Positions 49,451-58,118 of a stretch of 64,000 nt of DNA are shown piece by piece. The DNA comes from Labilithrix sp. GTDB lineage: Bacteria; Myxococcota_A; Polyangia; Polyangiales; Polyangiaceae. Position numbers and translations under genes: made by a program. The notes below the pieces were generated by a model, which searched no databases, had not been told where the DNA came from, and saw nothing but the letters and a program-made list of their open reading frames with translations. Location: NCBI GenBank assembly GCA_019637225.1, contig JAHBWC010000021.1:30698-94697 (forward strand), in the 5' to 3' direction. How positions within the stretch are numbered: the first letter of the stretch is position 1; each line of letters starts with the position of its first letter.

Positions 49451-49798
49451 ATGCAATTCATGATCTTGATCGTGGGCGACGAGAAGGCCGAGAGCAACGC
49501 GGGGCCGGCGGAGAAGGAGCAGATCTTCGCTGCGTACAACAAGTACACCCAGGACCTGAAGACGGCGGGTGTCATGCTCGCCGGTGACGCGCTCCTCCCG
49601 TCCGCGAAGGGCGCGCGCGTGAAGGTCAGGGAAGGCAAGCGCAGCGTGAAGGACGGCCCGTTCGCCGAGGCGAAGGAGGTCGTCGGCGGCTACTACCTCA
49701 TCCAGGTGAAGTCGAAGGAAGAGGCCGTCGAGTGGGCGTCGCGCTGCCCCGGCGCGCAGTACGGCGAGATCGAGCTTCGCGAAGTGATGCCGATGTGA
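49451..49798 (+). CDS. YciI/DGPF-domain protein, partner of the ECF sigma factor
   Basis: A 115-residue YciI-like protein. It forms a ferredoxin-like fold (MQFMILIVGDEKAE, YYLIQVKSKEEAVEWASRCP) and has the DGPF signature KDGPFAEAKEVVGGYYLI. Such DGPF proteins are encoded next to ECF42-group sigma factors, and the sigma gene is 78 nt downstream. Its biochemical role is not known. ATG 49451 has GGAGA 6-10 nt upstream; the longer open frame from 49343 covers the putative promoter and is not coding. Confidence 0.88.
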   Translation: MQFMILIVGDEKAESNAGPAEKEQIFAAYNKYTQDLKTAGVMLAGDALLPSAKGARVKVREGKRSVKDGPFAEAKEVVGGYYLIQVKSKEEAVEWASRCPGAQYGEIELREVMPM

Positions 49799-49826
49799 CG
49801 TAGCGCGGCGACGAGCGGCGTGGCAC

Positions 49827-49849
49827 GAGGCGAGGGAGCTTCTCGCCTC
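49827..49849 (+). repeat. Hairpin between the DGPF and sigma genes
   Basis: GAGGCGAG and CTCGCCTC pair perfectly around a 7-nt loop, with no U-tract. It lies 28 nt before the sigma start and could reduce read-through so that less sigma than DGPF protein is made. Confidence 0.5.
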
Positions 49850-49876
49850 CGAGCTCGCGTGCTCTGATCGGGTGCC

Positions 49877-51148
49877 GTGGCGGTATCCGAGGCGCACCGC
49901 GCGATCGACGCAGTCTGGCGGATCGAGTCCGCGCGACTCATCGCCGGGCTCGCGCGCGTCGTCCGCGACGTGGGGCTCGCCGAGGAGATCGCGCAGGACG
50001 CCCTCCTCCGCGCGCTCGAGAAGTGGCCCGAGTCGGGCGTCCCGGACAAACCCGGCGCCTGGCTCATGGCCGTCGCGAAGCAGCGCGCCGTCGACGTCCT
50101 TCGTCGAGGCAGGCTCGTCGAGCGCAAGCACGAAGCGCTCGGTCACGAGCTCGCGTCGGCGCCGGCGCCCGACGTCGAGGCGGCGCTCGACGACGACGTC
50201 GGCGACGATCTGCTCCGCCTCGTCTTCACGGCTTGCCATCCGGTGCTGTCGCCGGACGCGCGGGTCACGCTCACGCTCCGCTTGCTCGGCGGCTTGACGA
50301 CCGAGGAGATCGCGCGCGCGTTCCTCGTCCCCGAGCCGACGATCGCCCAGCGCATCGTGCGAGCGAAGCGCACGCTCGCGGAGGCGCGCGTGCCGTTCGA
50401 GGTCCCGCGACGCGAGGAGCTCGGTGAGCGCCTCGCGTCCGTCCTCGAGGTCGTCTACCTCGTCTACAACGAGGGGTACTCCGCCACCGCGGGCGACGAC
50501 TGGATGCGTCCTCTGCTCTGCGAGGACGCGCTCCGCCTCGGGCGCATCCTCGCCGGCCTCGTGCCGGACGAGCCGGAGGTCCACGGGCTCGTCGCGTTGA
50601 TGGAGATCCAGGCGTCGCGCGCGCGCGCGCGCGTCGGCGCGGGCGGCGAGCCGGTGCTCCTCCTCGACCAGGACCGCTCGCTCTGGGACACCCTGCTCGT
50701 GCGCCGTGGCCTCGCGGCGCTCGAGCGGGCCCTCGAGCTGGGGGGCGCGCGCGGTCCCTACGCGCTGCAGGCCGCGATCGCCGCGTGCCACGCCCGCGCG
50801 CGCACCGCGGCCGAGACCGACTGGGCGCGCATCGCCGTGCTCTACGAGGTGCTCGGGCAGGTCGAGCCGTCCCCGATCGTCGAGCTCAACCGCGCGGTGG
50901 CGCTCTCGCTCGCGTTCGGGCCCGAGGCCGGCCTCGAGATCATCGACGGCCTCGCCGCCGAGGGCGCCCTCGACGACTACCACCTCTTGCCGAGCGTGCG
51001 CGGCGACCTCCTCGCGAAGCTCGAGCGCTTCGGCGAGGCGCGCGTCGAGCTCGAGCGCGCCGCGTCGCTCACGCAGAACGGTCGCGAGCGCGAGCTGCTC
51101 CTCCGGCGCGCCGCGGAGTGCGCGCGCTCGGCGGCTCAGGCCGAGTAG
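49877..51148 (+). CDS. ECF42-type RNA polymerase sigma factor with TPR-like extension
   Basis: A 423-residue ECF sigma factor. Region 2 reads LIAGLARVVRDVGLAEEIAQ, DALLRALEKWP and WLMAVAKQRAVDVLRR; region 4 reads LTLRLLGGLTTEEIARAFLV and PEPTIAQRIVRAKRTL. A conserved extension of about 230 residues follows (VYLVYNEGYSA, EALRLGRILAGLVPDEPEVH, LMEIQASRARAR), including TPR-like helices, as described for the ECF42 group. No anti-sigma factor is adjacent; the extension itself is thought to control activity in this group. GTG start. The 3' end overlaps glpD by 13 bp on the other strand. Confidence 0.9.
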   Translation: MAVSEAHRAIDAVWRIESARLIAGLARVVRDVGLAEEIAQDALLRALEKWPESGVPDKPGAWLMAVAKQRAVDVLRRGRLVERKHEALGHELASAPAPDVEAALDDDVGDDLLRLVFTACHPVLSPDARVTLTLRLLGGLTTEEIARAFLVPEPTIAQRIVRAKRTLAEARVPFEVPRREELGERLASVLEVVYLVYNEGYSATAGDDWMRPLLCEDALRLGRILAGLVPDEPEVHGLVALMEIQASRARARVGAGGEPVLLLDQDRSLWDTLLVRRGLAALERALELGGARGPYALQAAIAACHARARTAAETDWARIAVLYEVLGQVEPSPIVELNRAVALSLAFGPEAGLEIIDGLAAEGALDDYHLLPSVRGDLLAKLERFGEARVELERAASLTQNGRERELLLRRAAECARSAAQAE

Positions 51149-52695
51149 GCCTTCTTCCAGGTCTCGCGGTAGTTCGCGAGCTCGGCGTCCCACTTGGTGT
51201 CGTCCCACCCGAGCTCGGGCTGCACCAGCGCGCGGATGTCCGTGACGAGATCGAGGCCGCCGTTCGGGAGGAGGAGCCCGAGGCGCACGCGCCGGAGCAA
51301 CAGGTCGGAGAGCGTCACGACGCCCTCGGCGCGCGCCGCGTGGCGGAGCTCGCTCCACAGCGCGATCGATCCGGGGATGCGGTGGCAGCGCTCGCGATCC
51401 GCGGTGATGTCGAGGACCTCGGCGCCGAAGCGGCCGAGCAGGCGGAGCCGGTCGTCGTCGTTGAGGGAGCGCGGCCAATCGATGCCGTCGACGTTCGGCT
51501 CGAGGACCCGCGTGCGCGCCTGCAGCCCGCCGAGGTCTTCCTCGGCCGCGCCGAGCGCGTCGCGCGCCATGACGGCGAACGTGGTGAGCTTTCCGCCCGT
51601 GATCGTGAGGAGGCCGTCCTCCTTCCAGATGGCGTGCTCGCGCGACTCCTTCGACGGATCGGACTTGCCCGTGTCGATGACGGGGCGGACCCCCGACCAC
51701 GACGAGATGACGTCCTTCTCGGTGATCTCGGCGGCGGGGAAGGCCTTCTGCGCGGCCTCGAGGAGGTACTCGCGCTCGGCGTCGCTGATCGACGGCTCCT
51801 CGTCGAGCGCGCCGTGATCGACGTCGGTGGTGCCGAGGATCGTGACGCCCTCCCACGGGATCGCGAACACCGCGCGCTGGTCGCGCGGGTGGAGGAGGCT
51901 CACGGCCTCCGGGAGCGGGAGGCGCCGGTGCTCGAAGGTGAGGTGGCTGCCGCGGATACGCCGTAGGCGCTTGTCTTGGCCGAGCTCGGCGCGGAGCTCG
52001 TCGGCCCACGCGCCGGTCGCGTTGATGACGACCTTCGCCTCGACCTCGGCAGTCCGCGAGGCGCCGGGCGCGGTGTCCCGGAGGACGACGCCGCGCACGC
52101 GTCCGTCGGCGGTGCGGAGGAGCTTGTCGGCGCGCGCGTAGTTGATCGCCGTGCCGCCCTGCTTCACCGCCTCGCGGAGGACGCGCAGGACGAGGCGCGA
52201 GTCGTCGGTCTGCGCGTCGAAGTAGCGGTAGCCGCCCTCGACCTTCGAGCCGTCGAGCGACGGCACGCGCGTGATGATCTCGTCGCGCGACTGCGCCTCG
52301 TGCGCCCACTTGCCGGCGAGGGCGTCGTACATCGCGAGCCCGACGCCGTACATCCACTTGGGCATCTGGTCGCCGGGGAAGACGCCGAGCGAGAAGCCGA
52401 GGGCGTTCACGAGGCCCGCGCCCTCCTGCATGAGGCGCTCGCGCTCGCGCACCGACTTGCGCGTCAGGAGGAACTCGCCCTGGCGGAGGTAGCGGAGCCC
52501 TCCGTGCACGAGCTTCGTCGAGCGGCTCGAGGTCCCGGAGGAGAAGTCCTGCGCCTCGACGAGGAGCACCTTCTTGCCGTGCCGCGCGGCCTCTCCGAGG
52601 ATGCCGGCGCCCGTGATGCCGCCGCCGACGACGACGAGATCCCAGGGCTGGTCGAGCCGACTCCAGATCTCGTCGCGGAACCCTTTCAGCCACAT
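51136..52695 (-). CDS. glpD: Aerobic glycerol-3-phosphate dehydrogenase
   Basis: FAD-dependent glycerol-3-phosphate dehydrogenase, 519 residues, which oxidises glycerol-3-phosphate to dihydroxyacetone phosphate and gives electrons to quinone at the inner membrane. FAD motif LVVVGGGITGAGILGEAARH, then FSSGTSSRSTKLVHGGLRYL, the family signature, and the C-terminal domain with DWPRSLNDDDRLRLLGRFG. AIPWEGVTILGTTDVDHGAL lies in the substrate region. glpK and glpF are not adjacent. ATG 52695 starts MWLKGFRDEIW. It is divergent from the aldehyde dehydrogenase gene. Confidence 0.93.
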   Translation of the reverse strand: MWLKGFRDEIWSRLDQPWDLVVVGGGITGAGILGEAARHGKKVLLVEAQDFSSGTSSRSTKLVHGGLRYLRQGEFLLTRKSVRERERLMQEGAGLVNALGFSLGVFPGDQMPKWMYGVGLAMYDALAGKWAHEAQSRDEIITRVPSLDGSKVEGGYRYFDAQTDDSRLVLRVLREAVKQGGTAINYARADKLLRTADGRVRGVVLRDTAPGASRTAEVEAKVVINATGAWADELRAELGQDKRLRRIRGSHLTFEHRRLPLPEAVSLLHPRDQRAVFAIPWEGVTILGTTDVDHGALDEEPSISDAEREYLLEAAQKAFPAAEITEKDVISSWSGVRPVIDTGKSDPSKESREHAIWKEDGLLTITGGKLTTFAVMARDALGAAEEDLGGLQARTRVLEPNVDGIDWPRSLNDDDRLRLLGRFGAEVLDITADRERCHRIPGSIALWSELRHAARAEGVVTLSDLLLRRVRLGLLLPNGGLDLVTDIRALVQPELGWDDTKWDAELANYRETWKKAYSA

Positions 52696-52842
52696 GACGC
52701 TGCTCGCATTGGCGAATCAGGGTAGTCGACCTTCGAGAGACTGTCGCCCTCCGCTTTGATAGGCTCCGGCCTCCTTCCCGGTCGATCGTCGACCAGCCCG
52801 AGCCCTCCCATGCGTCGGGCAAGACCAGAAGCGGAGAACTCG

Positions 52843-54303
52843 ATGACGCTCGCCGACAACCTGACGCCTTCGGGCCAGCCCAACGTCGCATCCGGACCTG
52901 CCGGAGAGCTGAGCGCCATTCTCGGCCGCATGCGCGCTGCGGCGCGGAAGAGCGGACCGCCGGACTACGACGCGCGCGTCGAGCACCTCGACAAGCTCGA
53001 GCGCGCCATCCTCGACAAGAAGCACGAGCTCGTGAAGGCCGTGTCGATGGACTACGGCAACCGCTCGAAGCACGAGACGCTCGCCGCGGAGGTGATGATC
53101 GTCGTCAACGAGATCAAGCACGTGCGCACGCACCTCCACGAGTGGATGGAGACGGAGCCGCGCGAGGTCTCGTGGATGTTCCTGCCGGGCCGCGCGGAGA
53201 TCGTGATGCAGCCGGTCGGCGTCGTCGGCATTGTCGCGCCGTGGAACTACCCGGTGCAGCTGTCGCTCTCGCCGCTCGTCAACGCGCTCGCCGCCGGCAA
53301 CCGTGTGATGATCAAGCCGTCGGAGCTCGCCGGCGACGCGGCGGAGGTGCTGAAGCAGCTCATCGCCGAGACGTTCGCCGCCGATCACGTCACGGTCGTT
53401 ACCGGCGGACCGGACGTCGCCGAGGCCTTCACGCGGCTCCCGCTCGATCACCTCGTCTTCACCGGCTCGTCGCGCCTCGGCAAGCTCGTGATGAAGGCGG
53501 CGGCCGAGAACCTCGTCCCCGTGACGCTCGAGCTCGGCGGAAAATCGCCCGCGATCGTCGGCGAGGGCTACTCGCTCCAGCAGGCCGCGCAGAAGATCAT
53601 GTTCGGCAAGTGCTTCAACGCGGGCCAGACGTGCGTGGCGCCCGACTACGCGATCCTCCCGAAGGGCCGCGTCGACGCCTTCGTCGAGGAGTGCCGCATC
53701 GCCGTCGGCCAGATGTACCCGCGTCTCGGGCAGAACCCGGACTACACGACGATCATCAGCGACGCTCACTACGAGCGCCTGCAGGCCTACCTGAAGGACG
53801 CGCGCGACCGCGGCGCGAAGATCATCGAGCTGAACCCGGCGAAAGAGGAGCTCGATCCGAACTCGCGCAAGATGGCGCCGATCCTCCTCTTGCATCCGAA
53901 GGACGAGATGCTCGTGATGCAGGAGGAGATCTTCGGTCCGATCATGCCGATCTTCACCTACGAGAAGCTCGACGAGGCGATCGCGTACGTGAACGATCAC
54001 CCGCGCCCGCTCGCGCTCTACTACTTCGACAACAACCAGCGTCGCGTCGATCGCGTCCTCCGCGAGACGGTGTCGGGCGGCGTCACGATCAACGACGTGA
54101 TGCTCCACGTGGCGCAGTCGGACCTTCCGTTCGGCGGCGCGGGGCCGAGCGGCATCGGCTCGTACCACGGCCGCGAGGGCTTCGAGGCGTTCACCAAGAA
54201 GAAGCCGGTCTTCTACCAGAGCCGGATCAGCGCGACGGCGATGCTCCGTCCGCCCTACGTCGAGCGCATCGACTGGGTGCTGAAGACGCTGCTCGGGAAG
54301 TAG
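52843..54303 (+). CDS. NAD(P)-dependent aldehyde dehydrogenase, coniferyl-aldehyde-like
   Basis: A 486-residue aldehyde dehydrogenase. The Rossmann part has GVVGIVAPWNYPVQLSLSPL; the general base is Glu in TLELGGKSPAIVGEG; the nucleophile is Cys in FNAGQTCVAPDYA. DEMLVMQEEIFGPIMPIFTY and PFGGAGPSGIGSYHGREGFE are the conserved C-terminal motifs. The pattern is closest to the ALDH3/coniferyl aldehyde group, which have a shorter N-terminus and act on fatty or aromatic aldehydes. ATG 52843 is preceded by GGAG at a usual distance; earlier in-frame ATGs have no such site. Confidence 0.92.
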   Translation: MTLADNLTPSGQPNVASGPAGELSAILGRMRAAARKSGPPDYDARVEHLDKLERAILDKKHELVKAVSMDYGNRSKHETLAAEVMIVVNEIKHVRTHLHEWMETEPREVSWMFLPGRAEIVMQPVGVVGIVAPWNYPVQLSLSPLVNALAAGNRVMIKPSELAGDAAEVLKQLIAETFAADHVTVVTGGPDVAEAFTRLPLDHLVFTGSSRLGKLVMKAAAENLVPVTLELGGKSPAIVGEGYSLQQAAQKIMFGKCFNAGQTCVAPDYAILPKGRVDAFVEECRIAVGQMYPRLGQNPDYTTIISDAHYERLQAYLKDARDRGAKIIELNPAKEELDPNSRKMAPILLLHPKDEMLVMQEEIFGPIMPIFTYEKLDEAIAYVNDHPRPLALYYFDNNQRRVDRVLRETVSGGVTINDVMLHVAQSDLPFGGAGPSGIGSYHGREGFEAFTKKKPVFYQSRISATAMLRPPYVERIDWVLKTLLGK

Positions 54304-54337
54304 CGCTCGCCGCGCGGCGGACGCCGGCGTCGCGCGC

Positions 54338-54973
54338 TCACTTCGGCGTGAACTTCAGCGTGAGCTTCGTGCTCTCGAGCTTCTGCTTCTTGATCGCCTT
54401 GTCGGCGTCGGCGACCGTCGAGTCGGCCGCGAGGCCCTCGAGCTTTTCGACCTTCAGCGCGTAGAGGATGAACTCGTACTCGTGCGGCTCGCGCGGGCAG
54501 GGCCCGGCGTAGCCCGGCGTGCCCTTGTAGCTGAGCGACTGCTTCGCGCCCGCGGGCTTCGAGAGCTCGTACTTCGCCGCGAGGCCCTGCGCCAGGCTCG
54601 TGGTGTCCGCGGGGATGTCGTAGATCGCCGAGTGGAGGAAGTCGGTCGTCGCGTCGATGAAGACGATCGCGTAGCTCAGCGTGCCCTCGGGGCCCGGCGT
54701 CCACGAGAGCGGCGGCGAGACCTCTTTCTTGCCGCCTTCGCCCTGGCAGGAGTGCACCGGCGGGAGCTCGTCGCCGTCGTCGAACGCGGTGCTCGTGAGC
54801 GTCATCGGCCCGGCGGGCTCGCCCGAGCCGGCGTCCTCGTCCGCCTCGCCGCCGGGGCCCGCGCCGCCCGCGTCGGACGTGTCGGTCGGAGTGACGGTGC
54901 TCGTCGACGAGCAGGCGATGACGGAGGCCGCGGCGAGCGCGAGGGCGAGCGAGGTGGCAAGGACGGAGCGCAT
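54338..54973 (-). CDS. YbhB/YbcL (PEBP-like) lipoprotein
   Basis: A 211-residue lipoprotein of the phosphatidylethanolamine-binding-protein-like YbhB/YbcL family. Signal ATSLALALAAASVIAC has a lipobox (VIAC). The domain shows FDDGDELPPVHSCQGEGGKK, SPPLSWTPGPEGTLSYAIVF, FLHSAIYDIP, and GYAGPCPREPHEYEFILYAL with the Pro-His pocket of the fold; the usual HW of the family is HS here. The function is not established; some members bind small anions. It is convergent with the aldehyde dehydrogenase gene. Confidence 0.85.
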   Translation of the reverse strand: MRSVLATSLALALAAASVIACSSTSTVTPTDTSDAGGAGPGGEADEDAGSGEPAGPMTLTSTAFDDGDELPPVHSCQGEGGKKEVSPPLSWTPGPEGTLSYAIVFIDATTDFLHSAIYDIPADTTSLAQGLAAKYELSKPAGAKQSLSYKGTPGYAGPCPREPHEYEFILYALKVEKLEGLAADSTVADADKAIKKQKLESTKLTLKFTPK

Positions 54974-55067
54974 GGCGGGCCTCTCGTTCGCACACGGAGC
55001 GCGTCCGGTCAAATGAGCACGGCTCGAAGACCGGACAATCGGAGAGGCCCGCGCTCCCGAGTCGTCC

Positions 55068-56120
55068 TCAGAAGCCGATCTCGGCGGGCGTGCAGGTGCG
55101 GCCGAGCCGGTCGTCGCAGGCGATCTTCTTCGCGCAGAAGTCCGCCGGGAGCTCGGCGCCGGGGCGCGCCGCCGCGAGGGGCTTCAGCGCGGCGAGGCTC
55201 GACCGCGGCATCGAGCAGACGTGGCCGCGGACCGCGTGCTCCGAGAAATCGTAGTAGCGACCGGAGACGCCGCCTGCCCACTTCATGTTCGGCGGGAGAT
55301 CCTTGCCGTCGGGCATCTCGGTGGCGACCCACGAGCCGAACATGACGACCTTGTCGGCGCCGTGCACGGAGGCGGGGCGCTTGGCGCCGCTGTCCGTCGG
55401 GTAGTCGACGTCGATGTACTTGCCGTCGTAGGTGTCGTAGTCGGCGAGGACCTTCACCTTGGCGTTGGTCGTCGGCGCCATCGGCGTGTTCGCCGGGTAG
55501 ACCTTGCGCATGCTGATTCCGAGGATGTGAGCCATCTCGACGACGTGCTCGCCCATCATCCGGTTGCAGCCGGCGGAGACCTGACCGCGGCGGAGGTACC
55601 AGACGTTGAGATCGCCGGGGGCCTCGTTGTCCTGGTCCGTGATCGGTCCGTGGAACGCGATCCCGCCGTTGTAGGCGATGAACGGGAAGCCGCCCCACGG
55701 CACGTCGTGCCAGCCCTCGGACTGCGTGAACGCGGCGCCGTTCGGCCGGTACGGCCTCGCGGAGTGAAACGAGTACGTCCCCGGTCGCGAGTTGCTCTTG
55801 CCCGCCTTCGCCGTGGCGATCGGGTAGACGACGTCGACGCGGAGCTTGCCGTTCTCCGCCTTCGTCTTCACGTGCGGGAGGTTCGGGAGCTGGGTGCCCG
55901 CGGGCAGGTAGCCGGTGACGTGGGCGGTGTGTCCCGCGAGCGAGGCGGTGACCGAGGGGCTCTGGAGGGCGGGGAGGGGACCCGAATAGAACCAGTGGTC
56001 GTCGACCTTGCGGCTCACGATCGCATCTTCGTTCGACTCCACGTCGTCGTCGGCGTCGACGGCGCAGGCGCCGAGGAGGACGGATCCGAGAACCAGGGTG
56101 AGGGCGGCGAGGCGGGACAT
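55068..56120 (-). CDS. L,D-transpeptidase-like (YkuD) lipoprotein
   Basis: A 350-residue exported lipoprotein (signal SRLAALTLVLGSVLLGAC). The central part has the YkuD pattern: GGIAFHGPI supplies the His-Gly and RGQVSAGCNRMM supplies Ser-x-Gly-Cys-x-Arg with the nucleophilic Cys. Flanking strands YNGGIAFHGPITDQDN and VWYLRRGQ agree with the fold. It could cross-link peptidoglycan by 3-3 bonds or attach proteins; an inserted stretch after the motif (KVLADYDTYDGKYIDVDYPT) is not typical. Several Cys near the C-terminus may form disulfides. ATG 56120 has GGAG about 11 nt upstream. Confidence 0.8.
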   Translation of the reverse strand: MSRLAALTLVLGSVLLGACAVDADDDVESNEDAIVSRKVDDHWFYSGPLPALQSPSVTASLAGHTAHVTGYLPAGTQLPNLPHVKTKAENGKLRVDVVYPIATAKAGKSNSRPGTYSFHSARPYRPNGAAFTQSEGWHDVPWGGFPFIAYNGGIAFHGPITDQDNEAPGDLNVWYLRRGQVSAGCNRMMGEHVVEMAHILGISMRKVYPANTPMAPTTNAKVKVLADYDTYDGKYIDVDYPTDSGAKRPASVHGADKVVMFGSWVATEMPDGKDLPPNMKWAGGVSGRYYDFSEHAVRGHVCSMPRSSLAALKPLAAARPGAELPADFCAKKIACDDRLGRTCTPAEIGF

Positions 56121-56294
56121 CGGCTTGATTTCTCCGGGCAAGGGGGGCGGTCGCGATTCCGTAAGCGCGACTTGTACCAAGCACACAGAGTCCCCCTGTG
56201 CACGGAAAAGTGAGGGGTTATCCTACCCATTTCAGGATGCGGTGGATCGCGAAATATCCGCTTGCCCTGGATCAACGACGGGATCGCGAGCCAC

Positions 56295-56300
56295 TAGAAT
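56295..56300 (+). promoter_or_regulatory. -10-like TAGAAT, 8 nt before ATG 56309
   Basis: The hexamer closest to TATAAT in the set; it precedes the YjbQ gene. Confidence 0.4.
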
Positions 56301-56308
56301 CCCGTCGC

Positions 56309-56728
56309 ATGAAGGTTCACCAGGAGGTCCTCGAGATCGAGACGCGGGGGCGCGGGTTCACCGATCTGTCGTCGCGCGTGGAGGCGGTGGTCGCCGCTTC
56401 CGGCGTGCGGACCGGGCTCGTGACCGTGTTCGTCCAGCACACCAGCGCCTCGCTCGTCATCCAGGAGAACGCCGCCCCTTCGGTGCGCCGCGATCTCGAG
56501 CGCTGGATCGGCAAGCTCGCGCCCGAGGACGCGAGCGCCTACGAGCACGACGACGAGGGCCTCGACGACATGCCGGCGCATCTCCGCGCGGCGATCACCC
56601 GCACGAGCGAGGTCGTCCCCGTCACGAGCGGCCGCCTCGGCCTCGGCACCTGGCAGGCGATCTACCTCTGGGAGCACCGCCGCGCCCCGCACACGCGCCG
56701 CGTGATCGTGCACGTGCAGGGCGCGTAG
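56309..56728 (+). CDS. YjbQ/UPF0047 family protein
   Basis: A 139-residue YjbQ protein; E. coli YjbQ has a weak thiamine-phosphate synthase activity, but the natural role is open. The core signature TVFVQHTSASLVIQENAAP is intact, with the His-Thr-Ser site, followed by DDMPAHLRAAITRTSEVVPV and LGTWQAIYLWEHR, which carry the metal-site His and the second conserved motif. Length fits the family. ATG 56309 is the natural start, and the longer frame upstream is non-coding. Confidence 0.9.
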   Translation: MKVHQEVLEIETRGRGFTDLSSRVEAVVAASGVRTGLVTVFVQHTSASLVIQENAAPSVRRDLERWIGKLAPEDASAYEHDDEGLDDMPAHLRAAITRTSEVVPVTSGRLGLGTWQAIYLWEHRRAPHTRRVIVHVQGA

Positions 56729-56799
56729 ACGCGCGAGCGCGAAGCTCGATCGAGCTCTGCGTTCGTCACGCGCCCGCCACGCCTGCGTCCGCTTCGCGC

Positions 56800-57066
56800 C
56801 TATCGTCGCGGAGGACGCGAGCCCTTCTTACCGCGGATGCGCCAAGCCCTGCCCCCGAGCAGCAGCGCGCTCACCACGACGCCGAACACGGCCGCCTTGC
56901 CCAGCCGGAGCGGCAGGCCCTCACTCGGCGCGCTCTCGGTCGGCGCCGCGGAGATCGCGCTCGGAGGCGCGCCGGCGTCGGTGTCCACGCCGACCTCTGC
57001 GAAGCTCGACGGCGAAGCGAGAGCGAGAGCGAGCGTGACGGCGATCGCGAGGGCGGCGCGGCGCAT
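56800..57066 (-). CDS. Small exported membrane protein
   Basis: An 88-residue protein with signal peptide MRRAALAIAVTLALALASPS (SFA-EV cleavage), an Asp/Ala/Pro-rich mature part, one membrane helix (KAAVFGVVVSALLLGGRAW) and a basic end (RIRGKKGSRPPRR). The charge pattern suggests N-outside, C-inside topology. No family recognised. Confidence 0.6.
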   Translation of the reverse strand: MRRAALAIAVTLALALASPSSFAEVGVDTDAGAPPSAISAAPTESAPSEGLPLRLGKAAVFGVVVSALLLGGRAWRIRGKKGSRPPRR

Positions 57067-57179
57067 GGCGCTCCTCGTAGTCGTTCGGGGGCGCGGGATC
57101 GAGGGATCTTCCGCGGCACAAAGCGCGAACGCCCCGCACGAGGTGTGCAGGGCGTTCATCGCGAAGCCGCGGGAAGAGA

Positions 57180-57614
57180 TCAGTCGCGGAGCGGCCGTCC
57201 CTGCGAGTCGGTGACCTTGCCCATCAGCATCATGATGCCGTCGACGAGCGGCCAGATCGCGCCGACGCCGCAGGTGAGCCAGCTCACGGCGATCTGCGCG
57301 ATCGCGATGCCGGTGTGGCCGGTGTAGAAGCGGCCGACGCCGAAGGTGCCGACGAAGATCTGGAGGAGACCGGCGACCATCTTCGACTTGTCCGAGAACG
57401 GCATGCCGCTGATCGGATCGACGCCGTAGGGCGCGTGCGGCATCATCGCGCCGCCCATCGGAGCGCCCATGCCGGGCATGCCCGGAGGGGGAGCGCCGTA
57501 GCCGGCCGGAGGGGCGCCGTAGCCGCCGCCGGGCGGTCCGTATCCGCCGGGAGGCGGTCCACCGGGGGGGCCGCCGTATCCACCGGGCGGAGGGGCGTTC
57601 GGGGGGTAGTTCAT
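57180..57614 (-). CDS. TM2-domain protein with Gly/Pro/Tyr-rich N-terminus
   Basis: A 144-residue membrane protein. Residues 1-65 are Gly/Pro/Tyr/Met-rich with PPGGYG repeats. The TM2 domain follows: KSKMVAGLLQIFVGTFGVGR, FYTGHTGIAIAQIAVSWLTC and GVGAIWPLVDGIMML, two helices joined by the FYTG turn with the Asp in the second helix, as in the family. Function unknown. AGGAG lies 9-13 nt before ATG 57614. The low-complexity N-terminus parallels that of the prion-like protein at 28.9 kb. Confidence 0.88.
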   Translation of the reverse strand: MNYPPNAPPPGGYGGPPGGPPPGGYGPPGGGYGAPPAGYGAPPPGMPGMGAPMGGAMMPHAPYGVDPISGMPFSDKSKMVAGLLQIFVGTFGVGRFYTGHTGIAIAQIAVSWLTCGVGAIWPLVDGIMMLMGKVTDSQGRPLRD

Positions 57615-57752
57615 TGCTCGTCGCTCCTGTCCTGTCTGTCCTGTCGCGTCGCGGGAACCGGGAAGGGAGGGTAGAGCTTTTCACGGGCAGCGCAAGCCGA
57701 CCGCGCTCGAAACTCGCCGCGGAGCCGTCCGCTCCGGCCGTCAGGAGGGCCG

Positions 57753-58046
57753 TCAGGGGCTCGCGGAGAACGGGCGCCGCGGGGGCTCGACGGCGCTCTC
57801 CTCCGGGAGCTCATCCGGCGAGCGGTAGCGCGCGACCACCTTGAGGAGCCACGCCGTGGCGAGGCCCATCACCCCGAGGTCGTCGAGCCAGCCGACGATC
57901 GGCACGTCCGGGATCAGGTCGATCGGGACGACCGCGTAAATCAGCGCGAAGAAGATGACGAGCTTGCCGAGCAGCGACGCCGAAGGGTCGCGGTAGTAGC
58001 GGCGGAGGGCGCGAAACCAGCCGATCTTCGGCCGTGGACGACTCAT
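57753..58046 (-). CDS. DUF1232 (YkvA-like) membrane protein
   Basis: A 97-residue protein with the DUF1232 core: LLGKLVIFFALIYAVVPIDL then IPDVPIVGWLDDLGVMGLAT, whose P-x-D-x-I-P-D motif defines the family. Two hydrophobic segments. Function unknown. The C-terminal 25 residues are Pro/Glu-rich. Confidence 0.85.
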   Translation of the reverse strand: MSRPRPKIGWFRALRRYYRDPSASLLGKLVIFFALIYAVVPIDLIPDVPIVGWLDDLGVMGLATAWLLKVVARYRSPDELPEESAVEPPRRPFSASP

Positions 58047-58054
58047 GACGGCGA

Positions 58055-58060
58055 AACCTA
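58055..58060 (-). promoter_or_regulatory. -10-like TAGGTT, 8 nt before ATG 58046
   Basis: Minus-strand hexamer before the DUF1232 gene. Confidence 0.35.
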
Positions 58061-58118
58061 AGTCCCGTCATGCCGCTGCGGAAGGCCCACGCGCGCCGAG
58101 CCGCCGCGGCCCCGGCGC

